A stretch of 64,000 bases of DNA, from assembly GCA_903813345.2 (NCBI GenBank), contig CAIIXF020000006.1:16436348-16500347 (forward strand), in the 5' to 3' direction. This stretch comes from Owenia fusiformis. Taxonomy: Eukaryota; Annelida; Polychaeta; Sabellida; Oweniidae. Below the pieces are notes generated by a model. The model did not search any database, was not told the origin of the DNA, and saw nothing but the letters and a program-made list of their open reading frames with translations. Of this stretch, positions 26,380 through 38,040 are shown piece after piece. Made by a program: the position numbers and the translations under genes. Position 1 is the first letter of the stretch. The number at the start of each line of letters is the position of its first letter.

Positions 26380-27170
26380 CCCCTATATTAGGCAGAATAT
26401 TTCAGATGGTGATACAAGTATAAACTTTGGCTTTTCTGCTTGTTAAAACCTTTTTCTAAAAATCTGTCCCTGTGATCGACAGAATATTTCACTTCTTCCC
26501 CCCAAAATCCAAGATGGCCGACAAAGTATGACTTAAATAACGTAGGGTGGGCAAATTTTTTTATTTTTGGAAAATTCATGCTCTCATGGTGAAATGTTGT
26601 TCTTTAAGGTGAAAATAGTCATGTGAATTTTTTTCAAATTTTTAAACTGAATTTTAGCCCTCTCCCATGGCCCCAAAGTGTGACGATTTGGCGTAAAATG
26701 GGAAATAATGTTCATTTTCTAGGTTCAAATAAAGAATGCAATGACAAATAACATTAATTATTATTTAAAAAACATCTAATAACTTTGCCTGATACTACAA
26801 TATGAAGATTTCAATTATTGAAAAATTGAAAGTATTTTTTAAAAAGCGTTGAAAGTGCCCTACCCCATAAAATTGGAAAAAGGAAGTTGTGGTCAATTTT
26901 ATCATTTTGTAGGATTAAGTTAGAAACGTGTATCAACAGAAAACAAATAAGTATATTCAGACCATCTTCAAAGGTAACTGGATATTATAATATGATTATT
27001 ACAACTATATAGGACACAACATATTTTATATATGTGTATGATTATATGTTTATGTAGTACATGTATCACTTTGTAATCATAAAATAGAGAGGTTGCTATG
27101 ATTTCATCAGAGTATGATTAGACATGTTTGTCTCTATGTTTAGAGCTGTAGTAAAGTCAACATACACACA
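26380..27170. repeat. Dispersed repeat family, copy 1
   Basis: Shares AGTGCCCTACCCC, AGTTAGAAACGTGTAT, ATAGGACACAACATATTTTA and the order of blocks with 62980-63640 in the same orientation. The sequence after it turns into reverse-transcriptase-like fragments. Confidence 0.6.
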
Positions 27171-27194
27171 TAACACATAATACTGTTATGAGCT

Positions 27195-27470
27195 CAAGTC
27201 AAAATAAATAATTAGGAGTTAAGCAAGGTTCATTCCTCACACCCTCATTATTTTGTATACTCACAAATTGGTACAATGGATACTCTATTTAATTTAATGA
27301 ATTTAATATCATTGGTACTACTGTTCTATAATTAGGAACATACATTCACTAATTTACAACAAAATCAGTTTTTAAAAGTCATTATTACATAGGAGCCGTT
27401 TAAGGTTCACTTTTGACACCCTTCTCATTCTTTACAATTACAAATGCACTAATTTACAACAAAATCAATT
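27195..27470 (+). pseudogene. Degenerate reverse transcriptase fragments
   Basis: At 27207 the + strand reads LGVKQGSFLTPSLFCI, matching the reverse-transcriptase block GVxQGxxLxPxLF just upstream of the catalytic YxDD region. At 27390 a second, stop-containing copy reads GAV-stop-GSLLTP. No intact frame. This is a dead non-LTR retrotransposon remnant. Confidence 0.55.
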
Positions 27471-28849
27471 TGTGTAAATTGCCAAAACAACTGAAGTTGC
27501 CAAAACCACATTGAGTACTGAGTGAGTTTTGCAGATTTATCAATGTATTTACCATGTTTTACAACTACAACACCACTACTTTGACAGCAAGAAAATAATT
27601 GCAGAATTTTGATGTGAGTTTAAACAATGGAGTATCATTGCTTGTGGCACTATTGTCCTTCAGGTTTTGTTGTGATTAGCAGCTTTAGTCTTTTTTGTCA
27701 GTTTAATTTCCATTTTTTCTGCTTCTACCCCTAAAGCTGCATACAAACTCAGAGAGGTTGGAAAACAGGTTGATCAAACCTCACTCAGTTATTCAGCCAG
27801 CTCTGCACAATGCAGCCATAGTCATCATTTTTCTGTTTGGCCTATTTCTAAGAGAGCCTTGTTCCACTCTGTTGCTGTAACTCCAGCAGAATTTAACAGC
27901 CAGGAAAAGGACTGATATTGTTCTGATGTGATGATGATCAAGTCATTTGGGCAATAAAGGAGTCTCATTGTAATAGTCATAACAATTAGTCACCTTCCAA
28001 TCTGTTGCCTGAATCACATATGTTGCTTTAGGACTCTTTAGGCAGTTTGAAGTACTTGTGACAATTGGGTCAATATGTTGGATGTTCTTTTAGGCCGTCC
28101 TGCCTTGCCTAGTTGGTTGGGTAAGTTTTGTGTCATTTAGTGTTCTATAAGGAAATGACAGGGAGCTTCCAGGAGACTGCAACATTTGATATGATTCCGA
28201 GGTTACTAGGTTTTTAGTTCAGTGAAGATACACAGAATGGCTATTTCAGTGTCATTTGCTAGAGTGACCCCATCAATCCATGAAAATGTGATACTAGTAT
28301 GTTGGATGTGGGTTACCATTTCTCATTTTAAATTCATTGCACTCCTTGTGGCTCCTTTCAGAAGGATGTTCATAGCTGTCATGAATAGTAATATGCAGCC
28401 TGCCGTGATTCTCTAAAGGCTGCCAACCAGTGGCGATTGTTTCAGTCAAGAATCTCAAATGAATACCTTCAAGGTGCTCTATCTCAAGGCCAATCACATG
28501 TTGAGGAACATTATAATGCTTCAAAGCTGTTGAGTTCATTAGTGTGGTACACTTCTGCCTTAGTTATATCAAGCCATACAATTGGCAAGTTGGTTTTGTG
28601 TTGCTTTGTTTCTGCTATTAGCTGTGTTATAGCTGCAACATCACTTGGCCTTTACTGTTGACCTCACTGTAGACAACTCGGCACGGGGCTCTAAACCCAG
28701 CAAGTCTCTAGACATGTTTTTACTTGCTTTTGTTAAAAATCTGTACTTAAATGTACAGTATTGTGCAATTCCACATGTAATTCTGTATAATTGATAAGTT
28801 CTTGTCTACCTGCCCTTATTTCATCATACTATTAAGAGATTGTGATAAT

Positions 28850-29375
28850 AATGGACTAAGGTAGAACCTTGGAAGACTACTTCAATGTTTGCATTGATAC
28901 TTGGTTGACAATATTCTCATTCAAACTTGAAATATATTCTTGAATTATGTCTTAGATATTAAATGTATTAGAGAATGTTATAAAGTAATTCAAGTTCTAA
29001 CAGAGAGGGCCAAAATAGAACCTTGAAGAACTCCTATAAAACTGTTTTTGCCAAAATTCAAATCAAAGAAGATCATGCCATTTCTAATGTCTTAGTACTG
29101 AGTGAACCTATTTTTTAACCATATTATTATGAATCTAAATTGTCATTTTTACCGAATTATGTACATATTTCGACAACCTTAAATTTTTAACTGAAATGGT
29201 ATTAGGTTTGGCTGATTTGAGTGATGGAATTTTTCTTAATTGCATAAATAACTGACTAGCCCATAAATTTGCGTGTATCGCAATTTTGAATATTTTCCAA
29301 CGAATTCCAAGAGATTGTGATAATAATGGAGTGTAGTAGAACCTTGCGGGACTCCTTCAAAGTCTCCTTGGTACT
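28850..29375 (-). pseudogene. Degenerate reverse transcriptase fragments, minus strand
   Basis: The reverse complement repeatedly gives the same motif: GVLQGSILAL (near 29005-29035), GVPQGST (near 29330-29355) and VVFQGSTL (near 28855-28885), each cut off by stops. They are tandem or duplicated remains of one LINE segment. Another, GILQGSILGAL, lies at 32185-32215. Confidence 0.5.
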
Positions 29376-29444
29376 TGTAAGACAGTGTTTTCATGTAAAC
29401 TTGAAATATTAGATTGAGTTATGTGTGAAATATCAACATTATTC

Positions 29445-29779
29445 AAGAAAACAAGTTTAACGACTAAAGTTGTTGCAAAATTCTTAAAATTTAAAGTAAT
29501 TTTAGTTTTTATTAGTAAACCATACTTACCTAATATTGCCACTATGTACTATGTGCTAACATCCACCATTGAATCTATCTATGGCCAACTTCCCGGGAAT
29601 TTCTTGAGCATATTACACTGTGCACCCCCGCACAAATGCCCGGATATTCCTCAATTATTCCGCTATAACAATTATGAACATTCTGCTGTAAGCGGAGGAG
29701 GAGGGAGGGACATATTTGTAGTGGCAATATTAGGTAAGTATGGTTTACTAATAAAAACTAAAATTACTTTAAATTTTAA
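29445..29779. repeat. Foldback with complementary ends
   Basis: 29460-29545 (AAATTTAAAGTAATTTTAG, TAAACCATACTTACCTAATA) is complementary to 29718-29778. The interior 29536-29670 is a copy of the right-hand end of the element at 29782-32180. Confidence 0.75.
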
Positions 29780-29781
29780 GA

Positions 29782-32180
29782 TTTTACTACGCAAACCTTT
29801 ACTACTTACACTAATATTGCCACTATGTGCTGAATCCCAGCCAAGTAGGCGGTGGGTTAAACAGCAGAAAGACCACGGGAATAGAATAAATTTGCAACAA
29901 ACTACAAATTGATCAACCCTACAACTTTAAGTAACCCAACTTTACATCCTAAAGCCTTCGGGACTAAGGAACTTAGTAACCAAATACAAGTTCTGGGGTG
30001 AAATGTTTAAACTGTGTTAAACACTTAACAAAACTAATTATTCAGATTCACTATGCTAAAAAACTACTGAGTATTATTTCATATATGACTCAATTGGCCA
30101 CTATGATAAAAAACGGACGTCTATCTATGGCGGGGTAATTCAACCACCAAAGGTCAACAACGAACTTATACCACAGTACAAATTCTGACATTCTGATTGG
30201 CCATAAAGTTAAGAAAAATGTCAGAATATCTTCTTGCATAGTCCTAGACTTACATACATGACTTGGAAGTAATTTAAGCTGCCCATTGTGCCTGCTTTAA
30301 ACATATCTTCCACTCGACTTCTAGAAACAAAGATTGAAGAAGTAGTTACTGGTCTTGACATAACGTTTTCGACCCTTCTTTAACAGCTACATGTGTATAC
30401 TTCTGTATACCTTGTACATGTATACTAGTAGATAACAGCTAATAATTGCTTGATCCAAAGATCTAAAGGAATTATATTGAAGTTCCTTAAATGTATCTGG
30501 TTCTTCAAATCAATGCAAACTTTTCGTTCTCTCTTTTGAGTAAAGGTGAGACGAAGTACTACATCGGTTACCAAATGTTGGACTCTTTATGATCTTCGAA
30601 CTTTGAACACCAGTTGTTTAAATATTCTTGGGATTGTGATAACTCCGAAATCCCAAATTACATTTTTAAATATTAAACATCTGGTAGTGCTTCTGCAAAG
30701 CATTGTAACCCTTAAAGGCTAAGCTGTGTCTGAATGATAAACTACGTAGAGATTCATCATTTTTTACTCATTGCCATTAGGATCACATGTTCAATCACTG
30801 AAGAACCCATGTACACCCTCCTTATTAGTCGAGTATGCTTGGTTGTTTACAATTCAACAATAAAACTTGCATATTACCGAACACTTCCTGAAAAAATCGG
30901 TAAATTAGATAGCCATGTATCCAAACATGTCTAAATGATACCTGCTGAATACAATCCTAGATCTTGGTACAAACCAAAGAAAGGGATTATAATGGTTAAG
31001 AGTGAATAAGTTCAACTGAACCACAACACTAACTCAAAACCTTAAAGAATCATTCGACTCTAGAAGAAGTTATCAAGACAATATCATTTAGGAACTGGTT
31101 CTGAAAACCCTCCTCTGATATATGCTGACATCAGAAAATTTACTAGACTAGTAAAGCATAATCTTGTACGATATCATGATAGAAATATCATTAGAGAATT
31201 CGATTTACAACAATTACAGGTAAATAAGACGACTACCAAGTAATTCAGTAGCATTCTAGTCTTATCGCATAGTGTGATAAAAATTCTGCGTCTCTTGGTA
31301 AGAAACACTTGCAATTTATCCACAAAGTTGCTGGGGAAGATATACGTTTCATGTATCTTCTAATATTGCTGTTTAGTCATAAACAAACATGTATACTATC
31401 ACTAAAATATGAGTAAATAAACTCATTAGAATGCAAACTCACATTAATAAGACTATGATGTTCTAGACATCAATATTCTTTGAATCTGAAACAACAAACA
31501 ATTCAAGTGAGACGTCTTGATGTCTAATAGTTAATAGTATTACACATCAATTGAACTGTAGTGTCAGATGTCACAATATTGCTTTCTTGCAATAATAGGT
31601 GTTAAAAACCCCACCACGCTTCTCATCCTTAAAAACTACAGGTGTTTCACATTCTCTTGATGAAAATGAACCCTGATTTTGAAGGATATTCTAGCTGTCA
31701 AGCAACGTGGATATGACAACTACGTTATGATTTGCATCTTTGAACACAAAAATGTTCATGGGCAACTTTCATCTACCTAGTAAGTGTTCAAGCACCGTTC
31801 CAATATAACATGTATAAATATAACGAGAATTATTCTCGCATTGAAATCCTCTGTTAAACACCTCAAGAGGTTGACCACCATCTGCCTCTAATGTGAACGG
31901 TACAGAGGAAAATAAAGCAACGTTAAAAGCCTTATTCAATTGCCAAATAGAATAGGCAAACAGCACTAAACTACAGTTGCGATTCTAAAATTTCCGTCTT
32001 TACAGAAGGAAAATGGCGGAATAATTGAGGAATATCCGGGCATTTGTGCGGGGGTGCACAGTGTAATATGCTCAAGAAATTCCCGGGAAGTTGGCCATAG
32101 ATAGATTCAATGGTGGATGTTAGCACATAGTACATAGTGGCAATATTAGTGTAAGTAGTAAAGGTTTGCGTAGTAAAAAA
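29782..32180. mobile_element. 2.4-kb element with ~50-bp TIRs
   Basis: Left end TTTTACTACGCAAACCTTTA, then CTACTTACACTAATATTGCC. The right end (32131-32180) is its reverse complement. The interior is AT-rich with no transposase frame, and short frames inside have no recognisable domain. The roughly 130 bp next to the right end is duplicated, inverted, at 29536-29670. Confidence 0.75.
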
Positions 32181-32185
32181 GAGTG

Positions 32186-32230
32186 CTCCCAAAATAGAAC
32201 CTTGTAGAATCCCTATATAAAGTCATTTTG
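32186..32230 (-). pseudogene. Reverse transcriptase motif fragment
   Basis: The reverse complement reads GILQGSILGAL, the same motif as at 28850-29375. This shows the element at 29782-32180 was inserted within or between LINE remnants. Confidence 0.45.
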
Positions 32231-32639
32231 CCGAAATTCAGCTCATTAATGAATGTAACTGTATTTCTAGATATAATGTACAGGCTTTAGGACTGAATCA
32301 ATATAATTTTAAACCATATTTATCTTTATATATGAATCTAGAGTGTCATTTGTATTGAATTACACATATACGGCAGCCATCTTGAATTTTTTCCTGAAAT
32401 AGTGTTCAGTTTGATCGATCACAGGGGCAGAATTTTTCCAAATAGTTTAAATAACAGATTAAGCCAATAAATTTGCTTGTATCACCATTTGAAATATTTT
32501 CCACTAAATTCCCCCCACTATATTGGCGTACTATCAATACGGCAATTGCCTTATCGTCGTTGAATTGAAATATCATACTACAATCGACCCCATCGTCTCC
32601 CCGCATCACTGAATGTTATGAGCCTTCTCTTGTCATGAT

Positions 32640-33600
32640 CCAAGGTGAAATACCATTGGATTTTGAAAAGCTATTTTGTCATATTGAATGTCGCTATATA
32701 TACGGTGATATGATGATTAAAATTGTTCGTTTTTCATCAGCATTTAAATGGCTAAACACTTTAGGGAGTTATTGTTTCATTGGATTACTACTTTTTGTTT
32801 TATTTCTTTCATTCTCCAAAATGCACCTATTCATATTTGAATAGGATACTACAGATTGAAGAAATCTACCATTTATGATTAGGTAAGAAAGCAATTGCGG
32901 CAGTATGCCTATTTGCCGACGTAAACCTTAAGGTTAATAATGATGTGCCGTAAATGCTCATCAGCGCATTAATGAACATTAGCATAGATTTTGATATTTT
33001 AAATGGTTTGTCGTGTATTTACATAAATATGGTAAATGCAACTATTTGTTGGGTGTGTTCAGCCGATGATATAACTTACTTATTTTCACCACAAATACGC
33101 CAATACATTAGCCACATCAATCTTAGTTAAATAAATCCCCATTGATGCACAGTAATGCATTTATGTGTAAATGCCATTTTGTATATTTTAATGCATTTAC
33201 CTCATTTATCGGTTAAATATACAAGAAAGCATTTACAGGATTTGAACAGATTTGTCCTTTTTGACCCAGTGTTATCATTAAATAAAATAATTCTAGTGGA
33301 TATTTTTCAAGTGGAATATAATGCGATGACTTCCGAATCGCGCAGCCGATATCTCATAAGTTTAGTGATTTTTCTACCTAGCCTATAAACTTACTACATT
33401 GGAGAAAATAGATACAAACATTTGAAAAAAGACATTGCAACAATTCAATTACTATGAAGAATATATTGAAACAACTTTTTGAAATATATGATATGATATG
33501 GACATGAACATGCGGCAACAATGTTAAGCGGACAGAAATAGTTATAAAATATCAGTGAAATGTGTTCTATTTCTGCGATCCGAGTATGACGTGATTATAT
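32640..33600. other. Intronic sequence, no gene seen
   Basis: AT-rich. Two chance frames on the + strand (32635-32844, 33155-33388) have hydrophobic stretches from T-rich sequence but no splice context or family. Confidence 0.5.
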
Positions 33601-34019
33601 AGCGACATTTCCGAGGCATCAATTTTAAGGCATCAATGACGTCATTGATACAAAACAATGGCGGCATCCGCAGCGATCCAGATATGGGTACTTTGAACTT
33701 GAATTATATGTTAGTTCAAACACGATATGTCCCATGAGTGAGCTGAAGTGATAGGTGATGGTTATAAGTAGCCAGTGTTTAAATTAGAACATGAAACTTC
33801 GCATTCCCTTTAAGACCAGCATCCGAACAGAAATCAAAACATTCCACCAGAAATATCAAATATGATGAACAATGTAGTAGTAAGGATGCAGACTGTCATC
33901 GAAATATGAGGTTACATTGATTATGTAGTGTAAAAGGTAAAGGGTTAAAGTATCAAAAAGGCAAAACTAAAAAAGGTGTATAGGGGAAAAACTTTCATGT
34001 TTTGGCTACATTATCTGTG

Positions 34020-34057
34020 CTGTTGATATACTTTTGGGTACATTTTTTGAGACACCC
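34020..34057 (-). repeat. Terminal inverted repeat, right partner
   Basis: Exact inverted copy of 23851-23888. The adjoining arm (33810-34019) is similar to 23889-24130, and 33620-33800 resembles the complement of 24897-25110 (AAGGGAATGCGAAGTTT, TGACGTCATTGATGCC). Confidence 0.85.
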
Positions 34058-34308
34058 TATATAGTCCACCAGTATAGTCCTGGGTTATATTGTTTACCAA
34101 AACAGAAAATGGTCCGAAGGACCTGGTGTCCTAGTGTGTATGGTCCCCCAGACCATATATTCAGGGAAACTATATTTACTCTGACAACGGGTATTTATTC
34201 AAAAATATTTTTTTCAAAAGTTTTCATTTTTCCAAACTTTTCTCTCATTCAACAGAGGATTTTAGGTAGCTATTGCTCTTGACCATTGGTATAAGGTCGT
34301 TATTGATC

Positions 34309-34427
34309 ACCTGTCGGGATGATATGGGGAATATCCCTTGGGTGATATCAATATTTCCCTCTGTCACTGCGTTCCCTTGGGAAATATTGATATCATTGAT
34401 GTATCAAATCCCTCCTGGTGAATAACT
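34309..34427. repeat. Hairpin, ATATC/GATAT-rich arms
   Basis: TGATATCAATATTTCCCT pairs with GGGAAATATTGATATCA, and the outer GTTATTGATCACCTG pairs partly with CTGGTGAATAAC. Lies 180 bp before exon 2 of gene A. One of several hairpins with a CCCT...GGG centre in the window. Confidence 0.75.
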
Positions 34428-34607
34428 TCTTCATATGGGTTATGTTTTACTTATCAAATACAGCTCTCCCATCAAGAAATATTGTTCCTATTTCATATTT
34501 TCCTTGTATATCAAGGATTGTTTAAAATTACAATCTGCAAAGAATAAAATGTTATCGGAGTTCTTAAACGAAGCATTGATTTAAATGGTCATTGAAATTA
34601 CTTTCAG

Positions 34608-35290
34608 ATGACAATGGTTATCAGTTTAGCGATGTCCTGGAGTCAATCCCACAACCGCTTGCAGAGCTTCTTAGTCGGCACATTGGACTTCACAACTATG
34701 GGAAGAGAACCGAAAGTCCATTAGATTACAGTAAAAGGGCCGCACAGACACAGTACGACCATCCGAATTATGGAGACGTCTCCCTTGACTGGACCTCAGA
34801 TCCAATGTCGTTATATAAACTCGGGTATGCCTTGGCTCATGTCCACCCCGATGTCGCCTTAGATGTCGGTAAATCACTCGAGAAGAAGATCAAGGCATCC
34901 AAGAGAGATATCAAATGTGACTACGACCGGCCATTCCGCGTGGCGCAACTCACTGCCCCGTCACATGGGATCATAGGCTTAAAGAAACGTGACTCACAAG
35001 GAAGGATGCAGAGAGAAAAGACGGATACAATGCCTCACGTTGAAGCCGACACGATTGGTGCTATTGAATACAGTGACACTAAACATTTGAACAAGGTAGT
35101 CCAAGGCAACCCGAACAAACCAAAACTCATTAATATATCACATCTCATTCAAGTTCTTGATGGTCATACTATCTTAAGATCTAAGAATGAACATAAGGAG
35201 CACAACACTGATGAACGCATGTACAGTGATAGAAAAGTTCCTTCAAAAGGTAACGCGTATGAATCTCCATTCTTCCCGACACGTGTTTAA
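34608..35290 (+). CDS. Peptide-precursor gene A, exon 2 (amidated peptide, propeptide)
   Basis: The acceptor TTACTTTCAG at 34598-34607 is identical to that of gene B. Joined to exon 1 the product is about 253 residues. Residues 27-57 form a candidate peptide, NDNGYQFSDVLES then IPQPLAELLSRHIGLHNY, ended by Gly58-Lys59-Arg60, the standard signal for convertase cleavage and C-terminal amidation. Further dibasic sites are SKR (68-70) and SKR (124-126), which release a 71-124 segment containing DHPNYG, LDWTSDP and LGYALA, also conserved in gene B. The remaining C-terminal part is polar and less conserved apart from HLIQVLDGHTI. No cysteine bridge pattern is present. I do not recognise the family. 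It looks like a neuropeptide or peptide-hormone precursor, inferred from layout only. Confidence 0.75.
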
Positions 35291-36350
35291 CCCATTACAC
35301 CGAAAGTAATTCCAAGATATCATTCGACCCTTTCCGAAAAGCAAAAGCATAATTGCGGCTTAATGAAAGGACAACAATTTTACATGCGACATGCCTATGA
35401 TAGTCCACGACTAATATTCAAGATAGCCTTGCATAGTCACAATCATACCATACTACTCAGTATTTCACAATGCAAAAGTGGAACACATGGTATCTGTAGG
35501 CACTTATTCTTAAAGTTAAATTTTGCATCTTTAAGAACACGATCTAACCTCTGGGTTTCAGTGTATCTCTCCCTTATCCATGACCAAGAGGGTCTTAGTA
35601 CTAGATAATCCCCCCCGAACCAGCAGAGCATGTGCTCTAATCATTGACGTATAGTATTTTATTTGAAGCATTTGTAAAATAACCGCACTACATGTACCTC
35701 TCCTGCCTCATCGCCTCAATTGGACACTGCCTATAAGAAACGACCAGACCAATGGAGAAAAAACATGACGGTTTCTACCTGACAGTAGTAATTAAAAACC
35801 ATAACAACCTGTAATTTGCACTATCATCAGACCTTCGTACATGGCATGGTTTCTTTCCTGAAAAGGAAAGAAGGCAATTTAAGGCAATTCATTCATTTAC
35901 TATCTAAAAATGTATTCAGTAACCAAGGTTTGTAGTCTGGTTTATTGTATTCTGATTTATTTTTGTGATTTTGTGTATTTAAGGATCAGATATAGGTTCA
36001 TACAGTAGCTACAATAGACATAAACCAAAATCGATCGAGTTTTTATATATTAGAGTAGTGTAGTGTACATGAAAATACAGCAGAACCCTTGTAAAGTTCA
36101 CATTCTTAGGTATTACAAATTATGGCAAGTGATTAATATTCCAAGCCCAACAGAACTCGTAGAATTCGATGAGACTTCGAGTTTCTTGATTTTATATTGT
36201 ATGGGACTCCATTGGACTTTACCCCACGAGGTCCAACAGAGTCCCAAACGAGGCTCATGAGACTCAATGTAAGCAGGGCACAGGGTCTCAAAGTAAAGGG
36301 TCTAAAATAAGGTCACGTGGGATTTTTAGAATTCTGTGGAACTCAAAGGC
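35291..36350 (+). other. Downstream region of gene A (probable 3' UTR, then intergenic)
   Basis: No supported frame. No canonical AATAAA was found close to the stop, so the transcript end is not placed. Confidence 0.4.
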
Positions 36351-36356
36351 CAGGGG

Positions 36357-36800
36357 CAATAACGCAGATGCGAGTAGGTAGATACCGGTTTCACTACCAG
36401 GTGGCTCGTTCGGGTCAGATAGCATGGCGGGTATAGTAGAAAGTTCCATTTAACTTAAATTACATATGTTTTAGTGGTTCAATTTTCATATAACCCTTAT
36501 GTATCTAATAGTTATGCAAATCAAAATTTGTCCAGTAAATGAAACTGTTATCTGACCAATACAAGAAAAGATATTTCACTTTTTGATTTTGTAACATGGG
36601 CTCTATGGAGAATCAACCCGAACTAGAAGTCACACTTTCCAAAAAAAATTACATTTTCAAACTTGATAAACAATTTTCGAAACCATATTTCTAGATGTAC
36701 TTTTACATGTAGATTTCAAATAAATTAACATCGCTTTGACTGAATTTTGAATATTTAATGGCGTAAATCAAGATTTTTTCTACTTGCATCTAGTCTATTG
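36357..36800 (+). mobile_element. Miniature TIR element, family M, copy 1
   Basis: Ends CAATAACGCAGATGCGAGTAG and, inverted, CTACTTGCATCTAGTCTATTG. Internally shared with 57281-57727, including CATATAACCCTTATG, AAAGATATTTCA and CTAGAAGTCACA. About 445 bp, no frame. Confidence 0.82.
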
Positions 36801-36924
36801 TGACTGTATATAATGTATTGGTGTATGCAGGGCCTTATATAGGATGGTAAAGACAGGAACATTTAGATTTTTTATTTTGCTAATTATTGAAATAATGAAA
36901 GCAAATTATAAATGATATTCTATA

Positions 36925-36987
36925 CAGGGTGTCCCGAATGTACCAACGAAACGTAAGTACCAGGCCTGTTACTTTTGAGACAACCTG
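36925..36987. mobile_element. 63-bp mariner-like end pair
   Basis: CAGGGTGTCCCGAATGTACC at one end and GAGACAACCTG inverted at the other, flanked by TA on both sides. This is the end structure of Tc1/mariner-type elements with nearly the whole interior lost. Confidence 0.6.
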
Positions 36988-37326
36988 TATAATATTAACA
37001 TTTTCGAACAAATGTGTAGACAAAGTGTTATAACCTTCACACGAAATATTCACCAATGCCATATATGTTTTATACTCTGACCTACTTAGACAAAATACAG
37101 GCCAAACGAGCTGTCGGTCCTAAAATAGTTATAAAATAAATTATACACTATTCGAACATGACTGTATTCACGCCTTCTATAAACTGTAAACAAAGTCAAC
37201 ATTTCACCCGGGGTATATTCGCGATCGATACCCCTGGTAATACGTGCAATGTGTGACGTCATAACGGTGGGTCTTAGTAATGGCGGACCATCGAAACATT
37301 TTGGTGAGTTTTCATGTTCGAATTGT

Positions 37327-37405
37327 AATATAGACCTCAGAGCAGGGATAATATCGTCGAATACACCGTGTTCGACAATATTACCCCTGCTTTTCGGTCT
37401 ATATT
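37327..37405. repeat. Hairpin, ~35-bp arms
   Basis: AATATAGACCTCAGAGCAGG and GATAATATCGTCGAA pair with TTCGACAATATTACCCCTGC and TTTTCGGTCTATATT around a short loop. Confidence 0.8.
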
Positions 37406-37482
37406 TCTTAATTACTGTTTTGTGTATAATCTTGTGCTTATACGTTGGGGTATTTAATATTACAAAACATGTATATATTCTT

Positions 37483-37785
37483 ATAATATTGATGGAAACG
37501 TAACTTGACTTTATTTCCAATCTAACAAGAATTCCTCAATTACAATAGGTCGAAAATTGATGATTTTGATGAATTTTTGAAAATTGTCATTCCCATGTAA
37601 TCCAATGGGAAATGGAGGGTTCGGGGTAAATCAGAAATCAGGATATCTTTTCAGTAAAATAACGTTTCCATCAATAGTATAAGTGTTTTCATCGCAGGTT
37701 AAATAAATAAAAATTCAAAGGTAAAGAGGCTTTAACACGTAGTTCAATGGGGGAGCTAAGGTTGCCAAACTTATGGAGGGGAGTG
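37483..37785. mobile_element. Partial copy of TA-flanked TIR element, family C
   Basis: Shares AGAGGCTTTAACACGTAGTTC and TTGCCAAACTTATGG, ending GGAGGGGAGTG, with the right end of 42416-43342. The middle part is in inverted order relative to that copy. Confidence 0.75.
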
Positions 37786-37984
37786 TAACTAAACGTTACA
37801 GAGTGACCCAAAAAGTGTGCCACTATAAATGATATCAAGACAATTTTTCATGATATCATGAACAGTTAAAATATAGATATCGTAGAAATGCATGTCAAAA
37901 CAAAATTGCTATAATTTGCTAAGTTTGCCAATAGGTTCCTAAATCTATATTGAGATTTATCAAGAAAATTCAAAATTTGATTTT

Positions 37985-38035
37985 GGATTATTGTATTGTA
38001 TTGTATTGTATTGTATTGTATTGTATTGTATTATC
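37985..38035 (-). repeat. (TACAA)n tail of a minus-strand LINE
   Basis: About nine copies of TTGTA on the + strand, that is TACAA on the minus strand, immediately after the end of the LINE frame. Short 3' microsatellite tails are usual for non-LTR retrotransposons. Confidence 0.7.
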
Positions 38036-38040
38036 TTTAT

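Larger units (their letters stand above)
17594..34607 (+). other. 17-kb intron of gene A, repeat-filled
   Basis: Begins GTATGT and ends CTTTCAG. It holds the elements listed separately between 17743 and 34427. The homologous intron of gene B is 1555 bp. No coding exon was recognised inside. Confidence 0.6.
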
